64,000 bases of DNA from the NCBI RefSeq assembly GCF_024213665.1, contig NZ_JANAVP010000016.1:102438-166437 (forward strand), written 5' to 3'. A program made the translations under genes and the position numbers. This DNA comes from Streptomyces sp. A3M-1-3. Lineage in GTDB: Bacteria; Actinomycetota; Actinomycetes; Streptomycetales; Streptomycetaceae. How positions within the stretch are numbered: position 1 is the stretch's first letter; every line of letters begins with the position of its first letter. Below, piece after piece: positions 18,449-25,886 of this stretch. The notes below the pieces were generated by a model that saw nothing but the letters and a program-made list of their open reading frames with translations, was not told where the DNA came from and did no database searches.

Positions 18449-19593
18449 AGCGCACCCCCGAGCATCGACCGCAGCCGCTCCCAGCCACGCTCATGGACGA
18501 AGGCCTCAGCGCCCCACCGCAGCGCCGGCACGGTCACCACCAGCCCCGCCGCATCCCGCTCCAGTACATGCACCTCGGCAACGCGCCGCCGCCCTCCCCG
18601 GTCCCGCGCGAGATGGACCACCACCGACAGCGCCGCGGCCAACTGGCTGTGCAGCGCCGCCCGGTCGAGCCCTGCCGCCGTCCCCAGCGCCTCCAGCCGC
18701 GCGGGCACATGTGCCGCCGCATTGGCGTGCACGGTCCCGCAGCCGCCTTCATGCCCGGTGTTCAGGGCGGCCAGCAGATCGGTGACCTCCTCGCCCCGCA
18801 CCTCCCCCACGACCAGCCGGTCGGGACGCATCCGCAGCGCCTGCCGCACCAGGTCCTTCAAGGTCACCAGGCCCACGCCCTCCTGGTTGGCCGGGCGCGA
18901 TTCGAGCCACACCACATGCGGATGATCCGGGCGCAGCTCCGCCGAGTCCTCGGCCAACACAATCCGCTCCGCGGCCCCCACCAGCCCCAGCAGTGAACTC
19001 AGCAGCGTCGTCTTCCCCGAGCCCGTACCTCCGCTGATCAGATACGAGAGCCGGGCGTCGATCAGCGCTCGCAGCACCCGGTCCCCGCCCGGCGGCACCG
19101 TGCCCGCCGCGACCAACTCGCCCAGTGAGAAAGCCCGGGGTCGGACCACTCGCAGGGACAGACAGGCTGAGCCGACAGCGATGGGCGGCAGCACAGCGTG
19201 CAGCCGGGTCCCGTCCGGCAGCCGGGCGTCCACCCACGGCCTCGCGTCGTCCAACCGCCTCCCGGCCACCGCCGCCAGCCGCTGAGCCAGCCTGCGCACC
19301 GCGCCCGCGTCGGCGAACGACACCCCGGTGAGCTCCAGCCCGCGGCCGCGGTCCACCCACACCCGGTCAGGAGCGGCCACCAGAACGTCCGTGACCTCAG
19401 GATCCGCGAGCAGCGGCTCCAACGGCCCCGCACCCACCAGCTCGGAGCGCAACTCCTCAGCCACGCCGAGCACTTCCGTGTCCCCGAGCAGCCGCCCCTG
19501 GGACCGCAGCGCGGCCGCCACCCGGGACGGGGTCGGCTCCGCACCGCTCTCCGCGAGCCGCCGTCGCACCGCGTCCAGCAATTGAGCGCTCAT
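18445..19593 (-). CDS. tadA: TadA/CpaF secretion ATPase
   Basis: The product is a 382-aa type II/IV secretion ATPase powering pilus assembly. Walker A is SGGTGSGKTTLL, the Asp box follows (VLAEDSAEL), Walker B is LVVGEVRGEE and the His box TGHEGGCGTVHAN. It overlaps ssd upstream and tadB downstream by four bases each. Confidence 0.94.
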   Translation of the reverse strand: MSAQLLDAVRRRLAESGAEPTPSRVAAALRSQGRLLGDTEVLGVAEELRSELVGAGPLEPLLADPEVTDVLVAAPDRVWVDRGRGLELTGVSFADAGAVRRLAQRLAAVAGRRLDDARPWVDARLPDGTRLHAVLPPIAVGSACLSLRVVRPRAFSLGELVAAGTVPPGGDRVLRALIDARLSYLISGGTGSGKTTLLSSLLGLVGAAERIVLAEDSAELRPDHPHVVWLESRPANQEGVGLVTLKDLVRQALRMRPDRLVVGEVRGEEVTDLLAALNTGHEGGCGTVHANAAAHVPARLEALGTAAGLDRAALHSQLAAALSVVVHLARDRGGRRRVAEVHVLERDAAGLVVTVPALRWGAEAFVHERGWERLRSMLGGAL

Positions 19594-20711
19594 GACGGAA
19601 CACCCCCGGCCAGCGCCTGGTCCCAGAACGCCGCACAGAACCTGGCCAGCGGACTCCGCGGACTGCCACCCGGCGGCGCTCCGCCGTCCTGGGCGCCCAG
19701 CAGCCCTGCCTCCACCGGCAGTTCACCCGCGAGCGGCAGTCCCAGCAGCCCGGCCACCGACTCGTCATCCAGCCCCGCGGCATACGGCCCGCGCACCACC
19801 GCCCGAAGGTCGCGCAGCACCATGCCCGCCATCGACGCCACCCGGCTCGCGGCCGCCACGGCCCGCAGCTCCGCCGGCACCACCAGCAGTCCGAGGTCCA
19901 GCTGGGCCAACGCCTCGGCCACGCCCTCGTCCACCCGCCGGGGCAGATCGACGACCACAACCCCGCCCCGCCTGCGCGCCGCGGCCAGCACCGATCGTAT
20001 GGCCGTCGGCGGAATGACCACCGAATCCCCGCGGTCCCAGCTGAGGACCCGCAGCGCGTGCAGTTCGGGCAGCGACTCCTCCAGCGCCCCACCGCCGACC
20101 CTGCCACGCGACCCGGCGAAATCCGGCCAGCGCAGCCCTTCCGCGCTCTCGCCGCCGAGCAGCACATCGAGCCCGCCGCCAAGCGGATCGGCGTCGATCA
20201 GCATCGCCCGCTCGCCGCCGCGGGCAGCGGTCACAGCGAGCGCGCAGGCCAGTGTCGAAGCCCCTGCCCCGCCTCGCCCGCCGATCACCCCGACCGTGAG
20301 TGCCTGCCGTCCCGCCCCCTCCGCCACATCGGCGATCCGGTCGACGAGCCACGCCTCGGCATCGGGGAGCCGCAGCACGTGGTCGGCACCGATCTCCACG
20401 GCCCGCCGCCAGACTTCGGGGTCGTCCTGGTCCCGCCCGACGAGAAGGACTCCCCGCCGGCGCACAGCGCCCCGCACCCGGGTCGCGGCATCGTCCCCGA
20501 CGAGCACCAGTGGCGCGCTGTCCCAGCCGCCTCCGCCTCTGCCGCCGCCCCCTCGCTCGGGCACCCCGTGGTGCACTTCGGGCTCGACGCCGGCCGCCGC
20601 ACACAACCGCAACAGGTCGTCGAGCAGCGCCGCGTCCTCGGTGACGATCAGCGGTCTGCTCTGGCGCCCCTCGGCACTCAGCAGTCGCTCGGAAGTGATG
20701 GATCCCGCCAC
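19590..20711 (-). CDS. ssd: Septum-site-determining protein Ssd (CpaE/MinD-like)
   Basis: The product is a 373-aa MinD/ParA superfamily protein with an N-terminal receiver-like region, then a deviant Walker region VIGGRGGAGASTLAC in which the usual Lys-Thr is replaced, as in Rv3660c-type Ssd. Switch II-like VVVDLPRRVDEGV follows. It heads the tad operon, where CpaE homologues localise the apparatus; the mycobacterial homologue affects septation. The GTG start follows GGGGCGGAG. Confidence 0.85.
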   Translation of the reverse strand: MAGSITSERLLSAEGRQSRPLIVTEDAALLDDLLRLCAAAGVEPEVHHGVPERGGGGRGGGGWDSAPLVLVGDDAATRVRGAVRRRGVLLVGRDQDDPEVWRRAVEIGADHVLRLPDAEAWLVDRIADVAEGAGRQALTVGVIGGRGGAGASTLACALAVTAARGGERAMLIDADPLGGGLDVLLGGESAEGLRWPDFAGSRGRVGGGALEESLPELHALRVLSWDRGDSVVIPPTAIRSVLAAARRRGGVVVVDLPRRVDEGVAEALAQLDLGLLVVPAELRAVAAASRVASMAGMVLRDLRAVVRGPYAAGLDDESVAGLLGLPLAGELPVEAGLLGAQDGGAPPGGSPRSPLARFCAAFWDQALAGGVPS

Positions 20712-21177
20712 GATCTCCGCCCCCTCTCGCTACAAATCCCGCATCCGCGAACTTCGCGGACGGAATCACCGTGCAGCGATCCTGGAAATCGTGTGGATCT
20801 TGCTCAAAAACTGTGGACAACTCCCCACTTGTGAATATCCCGCTCACTCATACCAGTGACTTCCGGAGCGCAGCGCAACCACTACACACCGTGACGAGTC
20901 TGAGGAGTTGAGGGTCTTCACCTACGAGGCCCGTGAGCCGCAGGGAAGGACCGGAATGAGCCGGAGAGAAGCGGCGAAAACGCGTCCAGACATGCGACGA
21001 CCCCCGCCGGGGGGGAGAGCGGGGGTCGTCCCCACGGCCGACTCGGGGGGGGAGGAGTCGGACCGGGTTAGCACGGTCGCGAACGATCCGTGACTTCCAT
21101 GGTGTACCCGAGAGCCTTCTCAGGCAAACCCACGCGCCCCACCTTACGCCGAATGGTGGGCGCATATGCTCGGGCCC
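20712..21177. other. Divergent intergenic region between ssd and the HAD gene
   Basis: This is 466 bp with no convincing gene. The ssd-proximal 150 bp is A+T-rich for this genome and probably carries its promoter. Two hairpins sit in the middle (20996-21030 and 21038-21061). The small open frame at 20908-21093 has poor codon bias. Confidence 0.5.
20996..21061. ncRNA. Two adjacent stable hairpins, candidate small RNA end or double terminator
   Basis: Stem 1 pairs GACGACCCCCGC (20996-21007) with GCGGGGGTCGTC (21019-21030). Stem 2 pairs CCGACTC (21038-21044) with GAGTCGG (21055-21061). Both lie upstream of the two flanking, divergently transcribed genes, so neither terminates an annotated gene. 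A short RNA transcribed leftward would end just before GCGTTTTCGCC. Confidence 0.35.
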
Positions 21178-22011
21178 GTGGAAAACCACTCCTTGCCGCG
21201 AACAGCTGCGTTCTTCGACCTGGACAAGACGGTCATTGCGAAGTCGAGCACTCTGACCTTCAGTAAGTCCTTCTACCAAGGCGGCCTGATCAACCGCAGA
21301 GCGGTACTGCGGACCGCATATGCCCAGTTCGTCTTTCTCGCGGGCGGCGCCGACCACGATCAGATGGAGCGGATGCGCGAGTACCTCTCCGCGCTCTGCA
21401 AAGGCTGGAACGTCCAGCTGGTCAAGGAGCTCGTCGCGGAGACGCTGCACGATCTCATCGACCCGATCATTTACGACGAGGCGGCGTCCCTCATCGAGGA
21501 GCACCACAGGGCCGGCCGCGACGTTGTGATCGTTTCCACCTCCGGCGCGGAGGTCGTCGAGCCCATCGGCGAGCTCCTCGGCGCCGACCGGGTGGTGGCC
21601 ACGCGCATGGTGGTCGGCGAGGACGGCTGCTTCACGGGCGAGGTCGAGTACTACGCGTACGGCCCCACCAAGGCGGAAGCGATCAGGGAACTGGCCGAAT
21701 CCGAGGGATACGACCTGGACCGCTGTTTCGCGTACAGCGACTCCGTCACCGACGTCCCGATGCTGGGCTCGGTGGGCCATCCGTACGCCGTCAACCCGGA
21801 CCGTGCGCTGCGCCGCGAGGCGCTCTCCCGCGGATGGCCGATTCTCGTGTTCAACCGGCCGGTCCGGCTCAAGCAACGGCTGCCCGGGTTCTCGATGCCG
21901 ACGCGCCCCGCGCTGATGGCGGCCGCCGCTGTGGGCGCGGCCGCGGCTACGGCCGGACTGGTCTGGTACGCCAGTCGGCGCCGCGCCGCCGTCCTCCCGG
22001 CGCCCGCCTGA
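21178..22011 (+). CDS. HAD-IB family phosphatase with C-terminal membrane anchor
   Basis: The product is 277 aa. HAD motif I FFDLDKTVI is at the N terminus, motif II is VIVSTSGAEV, and motif III/IV is CFAYSDSVTDVPML, placing it in the SerB/CicA-like HAD-IB class of phosphomonoesterases. A C-terminal hydrophobic helix (about 245-265) followed by Arg residues suggests membrane tethering. Starts at 21166 (ATG) and 21178 (GTG) are both possible. I prefer the GTG since VENHSLPRT leads directly into the domain. Confidence 0.85.
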   Translation: MENHSLPRTAAFFDLDKTVIAKSSTLTFSKSFYQGGLINRRAVLRTAYAQFVFLAGGADHDQMERMREYLSALCKGWNVQLVKELVAETLHDLIDPIIYDEAASLIEEHHRAGRDVVIVSTSGAEVVEPIGELLGADRVVATRMVVGEDGCFTGEVEYYAYGPTKAEAIRELAESEGYDLDRCFAYSDSVTDVPMLGSVGHPYAVNPDRALRREALSRGWPILVFNRPVRLKQRLPGFSMPTRPALMAAAAVGAAAATAGLVWYASRRRAAVLPAPA

Positions 22012-22377
22012 CCTGCGGCAATTCTCGGCCGCCCGATTGCATTGCATTTGAACCCAAAAGTAAAGAACCGCAGTCAGGGCTTCCGCTTGCCTCACCTCAG
22101 GAGTAGAAAGGAGTTAACGGCCCGCGAGACCAAGGACAGATCCGAGAGGATGACCTTCAGAACGCAGTAAGGCCCACGGACCGATGCATGAACGCCGAGC
22201 ACCCACGCGACGTCGACCCGTCGATTACGGGCCAGCCGCACCAGGTGACGGGCAGAGTTCCCGACCTGATGGGCAAATATCGAGGACGCTTGGTAACTGG
22301 GCTGACATGCCAGCGGCGACACCACAAGCTTCACGGTGTCGCCGCAACCCTGTCTCCGGCCCGGTATCCGGCTCCTG
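22012..22377. other. Intergenic region between convergent genes
   Basis: No supported gene. It contains a run of unusually low GC near 22035-22075 and a hairpin at 22313-22345. Open frames on both strands lack codon bias. Confidence 0.5.
22313..22345. terminator. Bidirectional hairpin terminator
   Basis: GCGGCGACACC (22313-22323) pairs perfectly with GGTGTCGCCGC (22335-22345) around an 11-base loop. It sits 30 bp past the Fic-like gene and between convergent genes. Confidence 0.65.
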
Positions 22378-23199
22378 CTACGCGGCCCCGCGCTGCAGCG
22401 CCTCGCACACCGCCGTCGACTCCCTGACCCCCAGCTCCACCGCGCGCCCACAGTGCGCGATCCACGCCCCCATACCCTCGGGCGTCCCGGAGACATAGCC
22501 GTCGAGGGCCGCGACATAGGCCGCGCGCCCCAGCTCCGCATGGCCCACCTCGGCCGGGCAGATCGACTTGGGGTCGAGACCGCTGCCGATCAGCACGATG
22601 CGCTCGGCGGCCCGCGCGACCAGCCCGTTGTACGAGCCGAAGGGGCGCAGCGTGAGCAGTTCCCCGTGCACCACCGCGGCCGTGACCAGCGCCGGGGCGG
22701 AACCGCCCGCGATGATCAACTGCGACAGTCCCTCCAGCCGACCCGCCACCTCCTCCGCGTCCGGCAGCGGCAGCTCGACGAGCGGTTCGTCGACCGGCTC
22801 GGCCGAGAAGCGCGGCCGACCGACCGAGTCGTCGGGCGCCGCACCCCCAGCCGCGACCAGGTGCAGTCGCGCCAGCACGCGCAGCGGCGACTGCCGCCAG
22901 ATGCTCAGCAGTTGGCCGGCCTCCGCGGTCAGCCGCAGGGCCGCACCGACGGTCAGCGCCTCGGCGTCACTGCTGAAGTCGGTGCGTCGGCGCACCTCCT
23001 CGAGCGCCCAGTCGGCGCCGGACAGCGCAGCGCTGCCGCGCGCCCCACGCAGCGCGGCCTCGGAGGTGACCTCGGTCCCGCGCCGGCGCATGACGCGGTG
23101 TCCGTAGACCCGGTCGACGGCCTTGCGTACGGAGTCCACGGATTCGTCAACGCCGGGAAGAGAGCCCAGTGCGGCGAGCGGATCGGCTGACGTACTCAT
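22378..23199 (-). CDS. Fic/DOC-like protein with degenerate catalytic motif
   Basis: The product is 273 aa. The C-terminal half has Fic-fold character: an HGELLTLRPFGSYNGLVARA segment lines up with the canonical HPFxxGNGRxxR. The catalytic His is Arg, the second Gly-to-Asn spacing is altered (SYNG), and the first Arg of GNGR is Leu, so AMP transfer by the known mechanism seems impossible. Actinobacterial homologues are often annotated as 'oxidoreductase' without evidence. The ATG at 23199 (MSTSADPLAAL) has no Shine-Dalgarno and may be leaderless. It is divergent from the ATPase gene. Confidence 0.65.
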   Translation of the reverse strand: MSTSADPLAALGSLPGVDESVDSVRKAVDRVYGHRVMRRRGTEVTSEAALRGARGSAALSGADWALEEVRRRTDFSSDAEALTVGAALRLTAEAGQLLSIWRQSPLRVLARLHLVAAGGAAPDDSVGRPRFSAEPVDEPLVELPLPDAEEVAGRLEGLSQLIIAGGSAPALVTAAVVHGELLTLRPFGSYNGLVARAAERIVLIGSGLDPKSICPAEVGHAELGRAAYVAALDGYVSGTPEGMGAWIAHCGRAVELGVRESTAVCEALQRGAA

Positions 23200-23280
23200 A
23201 AGTAAGGAGCCTACGCACCCGTAGCGCGCGCCCCACCTTGGAGTGGTCTTCTTCACTCAGATCGACAACAAGGGGCAATC

Positions 23281-24288
23281 ATGCGATTACCCTTGGTGAA
23301 CATGAAGATCGCTTTCGTAGGGAAGGGCGGCAGCGGTAAGACCACGCTGTCCTCGCTCTTCATCCGCCACCTTGCCGCCAATGAGGCCCCCGTCGTCGCG
23401 GTGGACGCCGACATCAACCAGCACCTGGGGGCCGCCCTCGGTCTCGACGAGGAGCAGGCCGGCGCGCTGCCCGCGATGGGCGCGCACCTTCCCCTGATCA
23501 AGGAGTACCTGCGGGGCTCGAACCCCCGGATCGCCTCTGCCGAGACGATGATCAAGACGACCCCGCCCGGTACGGGGTCACGTCTGCTGAAGGTCCGCGA
23601 GGACAACCCGGTGTACGAGGCGTGCGCCCGCCCCGTACCGCTCGACGACGGCGTGATCCGGCTGATGGCCACCGGGCCCTTCACCGAGTCCGACCTCGGT
23701 GTGGCCTGTTACCACTCCAAGGTCGGCGCGGTCGAACTGTGCCTGAACCACCTCGTCGACGGCCCGGACGAGTATGTCGTCGTCGACATGACCGCGGGCT
23801 CCGACTCCTTCGCGTCCGGCATGTTCACGCGGTTCGACATGACCTTCCTGGTGGCCGAGCCGACCCGCAAGGGCGTCTCGGTGTACCGCCAGTACAAGGA
23901 GTACGCGCGGGACTTCGGCATCTCCCTCAAGGTTGTCGGCAACAAGGTGCAGGGCGAGGACGACCTCGACTTCCTGCGCGAGGAAGTGGGGGACGACCTG
24001 CTGGTCACCGTGGGGCACTCCGACTGGGTGCGCGCGATGGAGAAGGGCCGCCCGCCGCGCTTCGAGTTGTTGGAGGCCGCCAACCGCCTTGCCCTGCAGG
24101 CTCTGCAGGACGCGGCCGAGGATTCCTACGAACGCCGCGACTGGGCGCGCTACACCCGCCAGATGGTGCACTTCCACCTGAAGAACGCGGAGAGCTGGGG
24201 CAACGCGAAGACGGGTGTCGATCTGGCTGCCCAGGTCGACCCCGCCTTCGTGCTGGGCGAGCACACGCCCGTTCCCCAGCCCAGCTGA
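23281..24288 (+). CDS. CooC/MinD-like P-loop ATPase
   Basis: The product is 335 aa, with deviant Walker A FVGKGGSGKTTLSS, VDADINQHLG and DMTAGSDSFASG as in SIMIBI ATPases that insert metals or target proteins (CooC family). AAGGGGC sits five bases before the ATG at 23281, better than the site at 23302 (MKIAFVGKGG). The longer form would place a TTA leucine codon, rare in Streptomyces and read by bldA tRNA, at codon 3. The client is unknown. Confidence 0.85.
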   Translation: MRLPLVNMKIAFVGKGGSGKTTLSSLFIRHLAANEAPVVAVDADINQHLGAALGLDEEQAGALPAMGAHLPLIKEYLRGSNPRIASAETMIKTTPPGTGSRLLKVREDNPVYEACARPVPLDDGVIRLMATGPFTESDLGVACYHSKVGAVELCLNHLVDGPDEYVVVDMTAGSDSFASGMFTRFDMTFLVAEPTRKGVSVYRQYKEYARDFGISLKVVGNKVQGEDDLDFLREEVGDDLLVTVGHSDWVRAMEKGRPPRFELLEAANRLALQALQDAAEDSYERRDWARYTRQMVHFHLKNAESWGNAKTGVDLAAQVDPAFVLGEHTPVPQPS

Positions 24289-24319
24289 GGCACGGGCGGG
24301 TGGTGCCCTACACCATTCC

Positions 24320-25597
24320 CTAGCGCCGGCCGGCCTCGGCATGCGACGCGGGAGCCGTGCCCGCCGGGAAAGCCGGCTGGGCGGTCAGGAATGCCGCCCA
24401 GCCCTCCTTCGGCGCCTTGCCGACGCCGAGCGTTCGCATCCGTTCGATCAGCTGCGGATCCTGCGCGTCCAGCCAGTCGACGAGCTGGCGGAAGGACACA
24501 CAGCGCACGTCCTGCTGGACGCAGACCGTCTTGATGGTCTCCTCGATGGCCCGCATGTACGTGCCGCCGTTCCAGGACTCGAAATGGTTGCCGATGATCA
24601 GCGGAGCCCGGTTTCCCCGGTACGCGCGGTCGAACGCCTGCAGTAGCCCGTCGCGCATCTGGTTGCCCCAGTATTCGCGCATCGAGGGGGCGCCCTGGGA
24701 GGTCTTCCCGGACTGGTTGACCATGAAGTTGTAATCCATGCTGAGCGTCTCGAAGCCCCGCCCGGGCATCGGGACCAGTTGGAGCGGCAGGTCCCACAGG
24801 CCCTCGGCCTTCTTCGGCCAGATCTGCTTGCTGATGCCGCTGGAGTCGTACCGGAACCCCAGTTCCGGTGCTGCCCGCATGAAATTGCGCCGGCCCTCCA
24901 GGCAGGGTGTGCGGCCGCCGATGAGCTCCTTGTCGTAATCGAAGGGCAGGGGCTCCTCGTCCGGCAGGCCGGCGTTGGTCTTCCAGTTCTTCACGAAGGA
25001 CTTGGCCTGCGCGATCTCGCTCTTCCACTCCGCTACGGACCAGGTCCCGACCCCACCGTCGGGACCGCAGAAGTGGCCGTTGAAGTGGGTGCCGACCTCG
25101 TTGCCGTCCTGCCAGGCGCCGCGCAGATGCTCCACGGTCTCCTTGATGCCCTCGAGGTCGCCGAAGCCGATGTCGGAGCGGCCGGGCGCGTGCTGGGGAG
25201 GGTCGTAGAGGTGACGTTTCTCCTCAGGCAGCAGATAGACCCCGCTGAGGAAGTACGTCATCTGCGCGTCGTACTTCTTGCCCACCTTGCGGAAGTGGGA
25301 GAAGAGCTTCTGGCTGTCCTCACCCGCGCCGTCCCACGAGAACACCACGAACTGCGGGGGCTTCTGGCCGGGCTTCAGCTTCTCCGGCTTCCGGATGTTC
25401 GGCTGGCGGCCCGTGAACGCGGTCGAGCCGTCGCCGATCAGACCGAACTTCTCCTGGGGCGCGCCCGGGGCGGGGACTCCCTTCTGCGGGCCCGGTGCGC
25501 CCTCCTTGGCGGGCTCACCGCTTGTGCAGCCGGCGATTCCCCATGCCAGCGCCGCGGCAACGATGCCGCCTGCGACCTTCTTCGTGGCGCCCATCAT
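24320..25597 (-). CDS. Secreted polysaccharide deacetylase-like lipoprotein
   Basis: The product is 425 aa with a signal peptide and lipobox WGIAGC (Cys24). After a Pro/Gly-rich linker comes a NodB-like fold beginning QFVVFSWDGAGED, with AQMTYFLSG and EVGTHFNGHF segments matching the metal-binding TH and substrate regions. The second half departs from typical chitin deacetylases. Likely acts on cell-envelope glycans from the outer face of the membrane. Convergent with the ATPase gene. Confidence 0.8.
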   Translation of the reverse strand: MMGATKKVAGGIVAAALAWGIAGCTSGEPAKEGAPGPQKGVPAPGAPQEKFGLIGDGSTAFTGRQPNIRKPEKLKPGQKPPQFVVFSWDGAGEDSQKLFSHFRKVGKKYDAQMTYFLSGVYLLPEEKRHLYDPPQHAPGRSDIGFGDLEGIKETVEHLRGAWQDGNEVGTHFNGHFCGPDGGVGTWSVAEWKSEIAQAKSFVKNWKTNAGLPDEEPLPFDYDKELIGGRTPCLEGRRNFMRAAPELGFRYDSSGISKQIWPKKAEGLWDLPLQLVPMPGRGFETLSMDYNFMVNQSGKTSQGAPSMREYWGNQMRDGLLQAFDRAYRGNRAPLIIGNHFESWNGGTYMRAIEETIKTVCVQQDVRCVSFRQLVDWLDAQDPQLIERMRTLGVGKAPKEGWAAFLTAQPAFPAGTAPASHAEAGRR

Positions 25598-25679
25598 CCG
25601 CCCACCTCTTCCCGGGATCTCTCAGCGTCGAAGCGGCCGCCGACACGGCGCGCGGCTCAACGTCGCACGCCCCCGGGTC

Positions 25680-25815
25680 GAGGAAAGTTATGACAAGCCG
25701 TATTAAATGCTTATTCACTCTGGAGGGTGAATGGATAAGCCATTTGCCCGTAATATTCCCCCATTGCCTTTACTCTGCATTACGATTCATTTACCGAGAG
25801 TTGAGAATCCCGCCG
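25680..25815. promoter_or_regulatory. AT-rich divergent promoter region with hairpin
   Basis: The 289 bp between the deacetylase and SulP genes contains a stretch near 25,685-25,815 with markedly lower GC than its surroundings. An inverted repeat ATTCACTC-N4-GGGTGAAT lies around 25,711-25,731. Such an island between divergent genes suggests a regulated promoter or nucleoid-protein binding site. No gene is seen. Confidence 0.4.
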
Positions 25816-25886
25816 CTGCACAGCCGTGACCCACGGCCGCGACCCCACGTTCCGCGACCGCGCTGCCCCGGAGGAGACGGGAAACC

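Noticed and set aside
20908..21093. 61-codon frame between ssd and the HAD gene
   Set aside because: It spans two terminator-like hairpins, has no ribosome site and its composition fits non-coding DNA.
22092..22541. Minus-strand frame ending near the HAD gene
   Set aside because: It overlaps the Fic-like gene in another frame and includes low-GC non-coding DNA.
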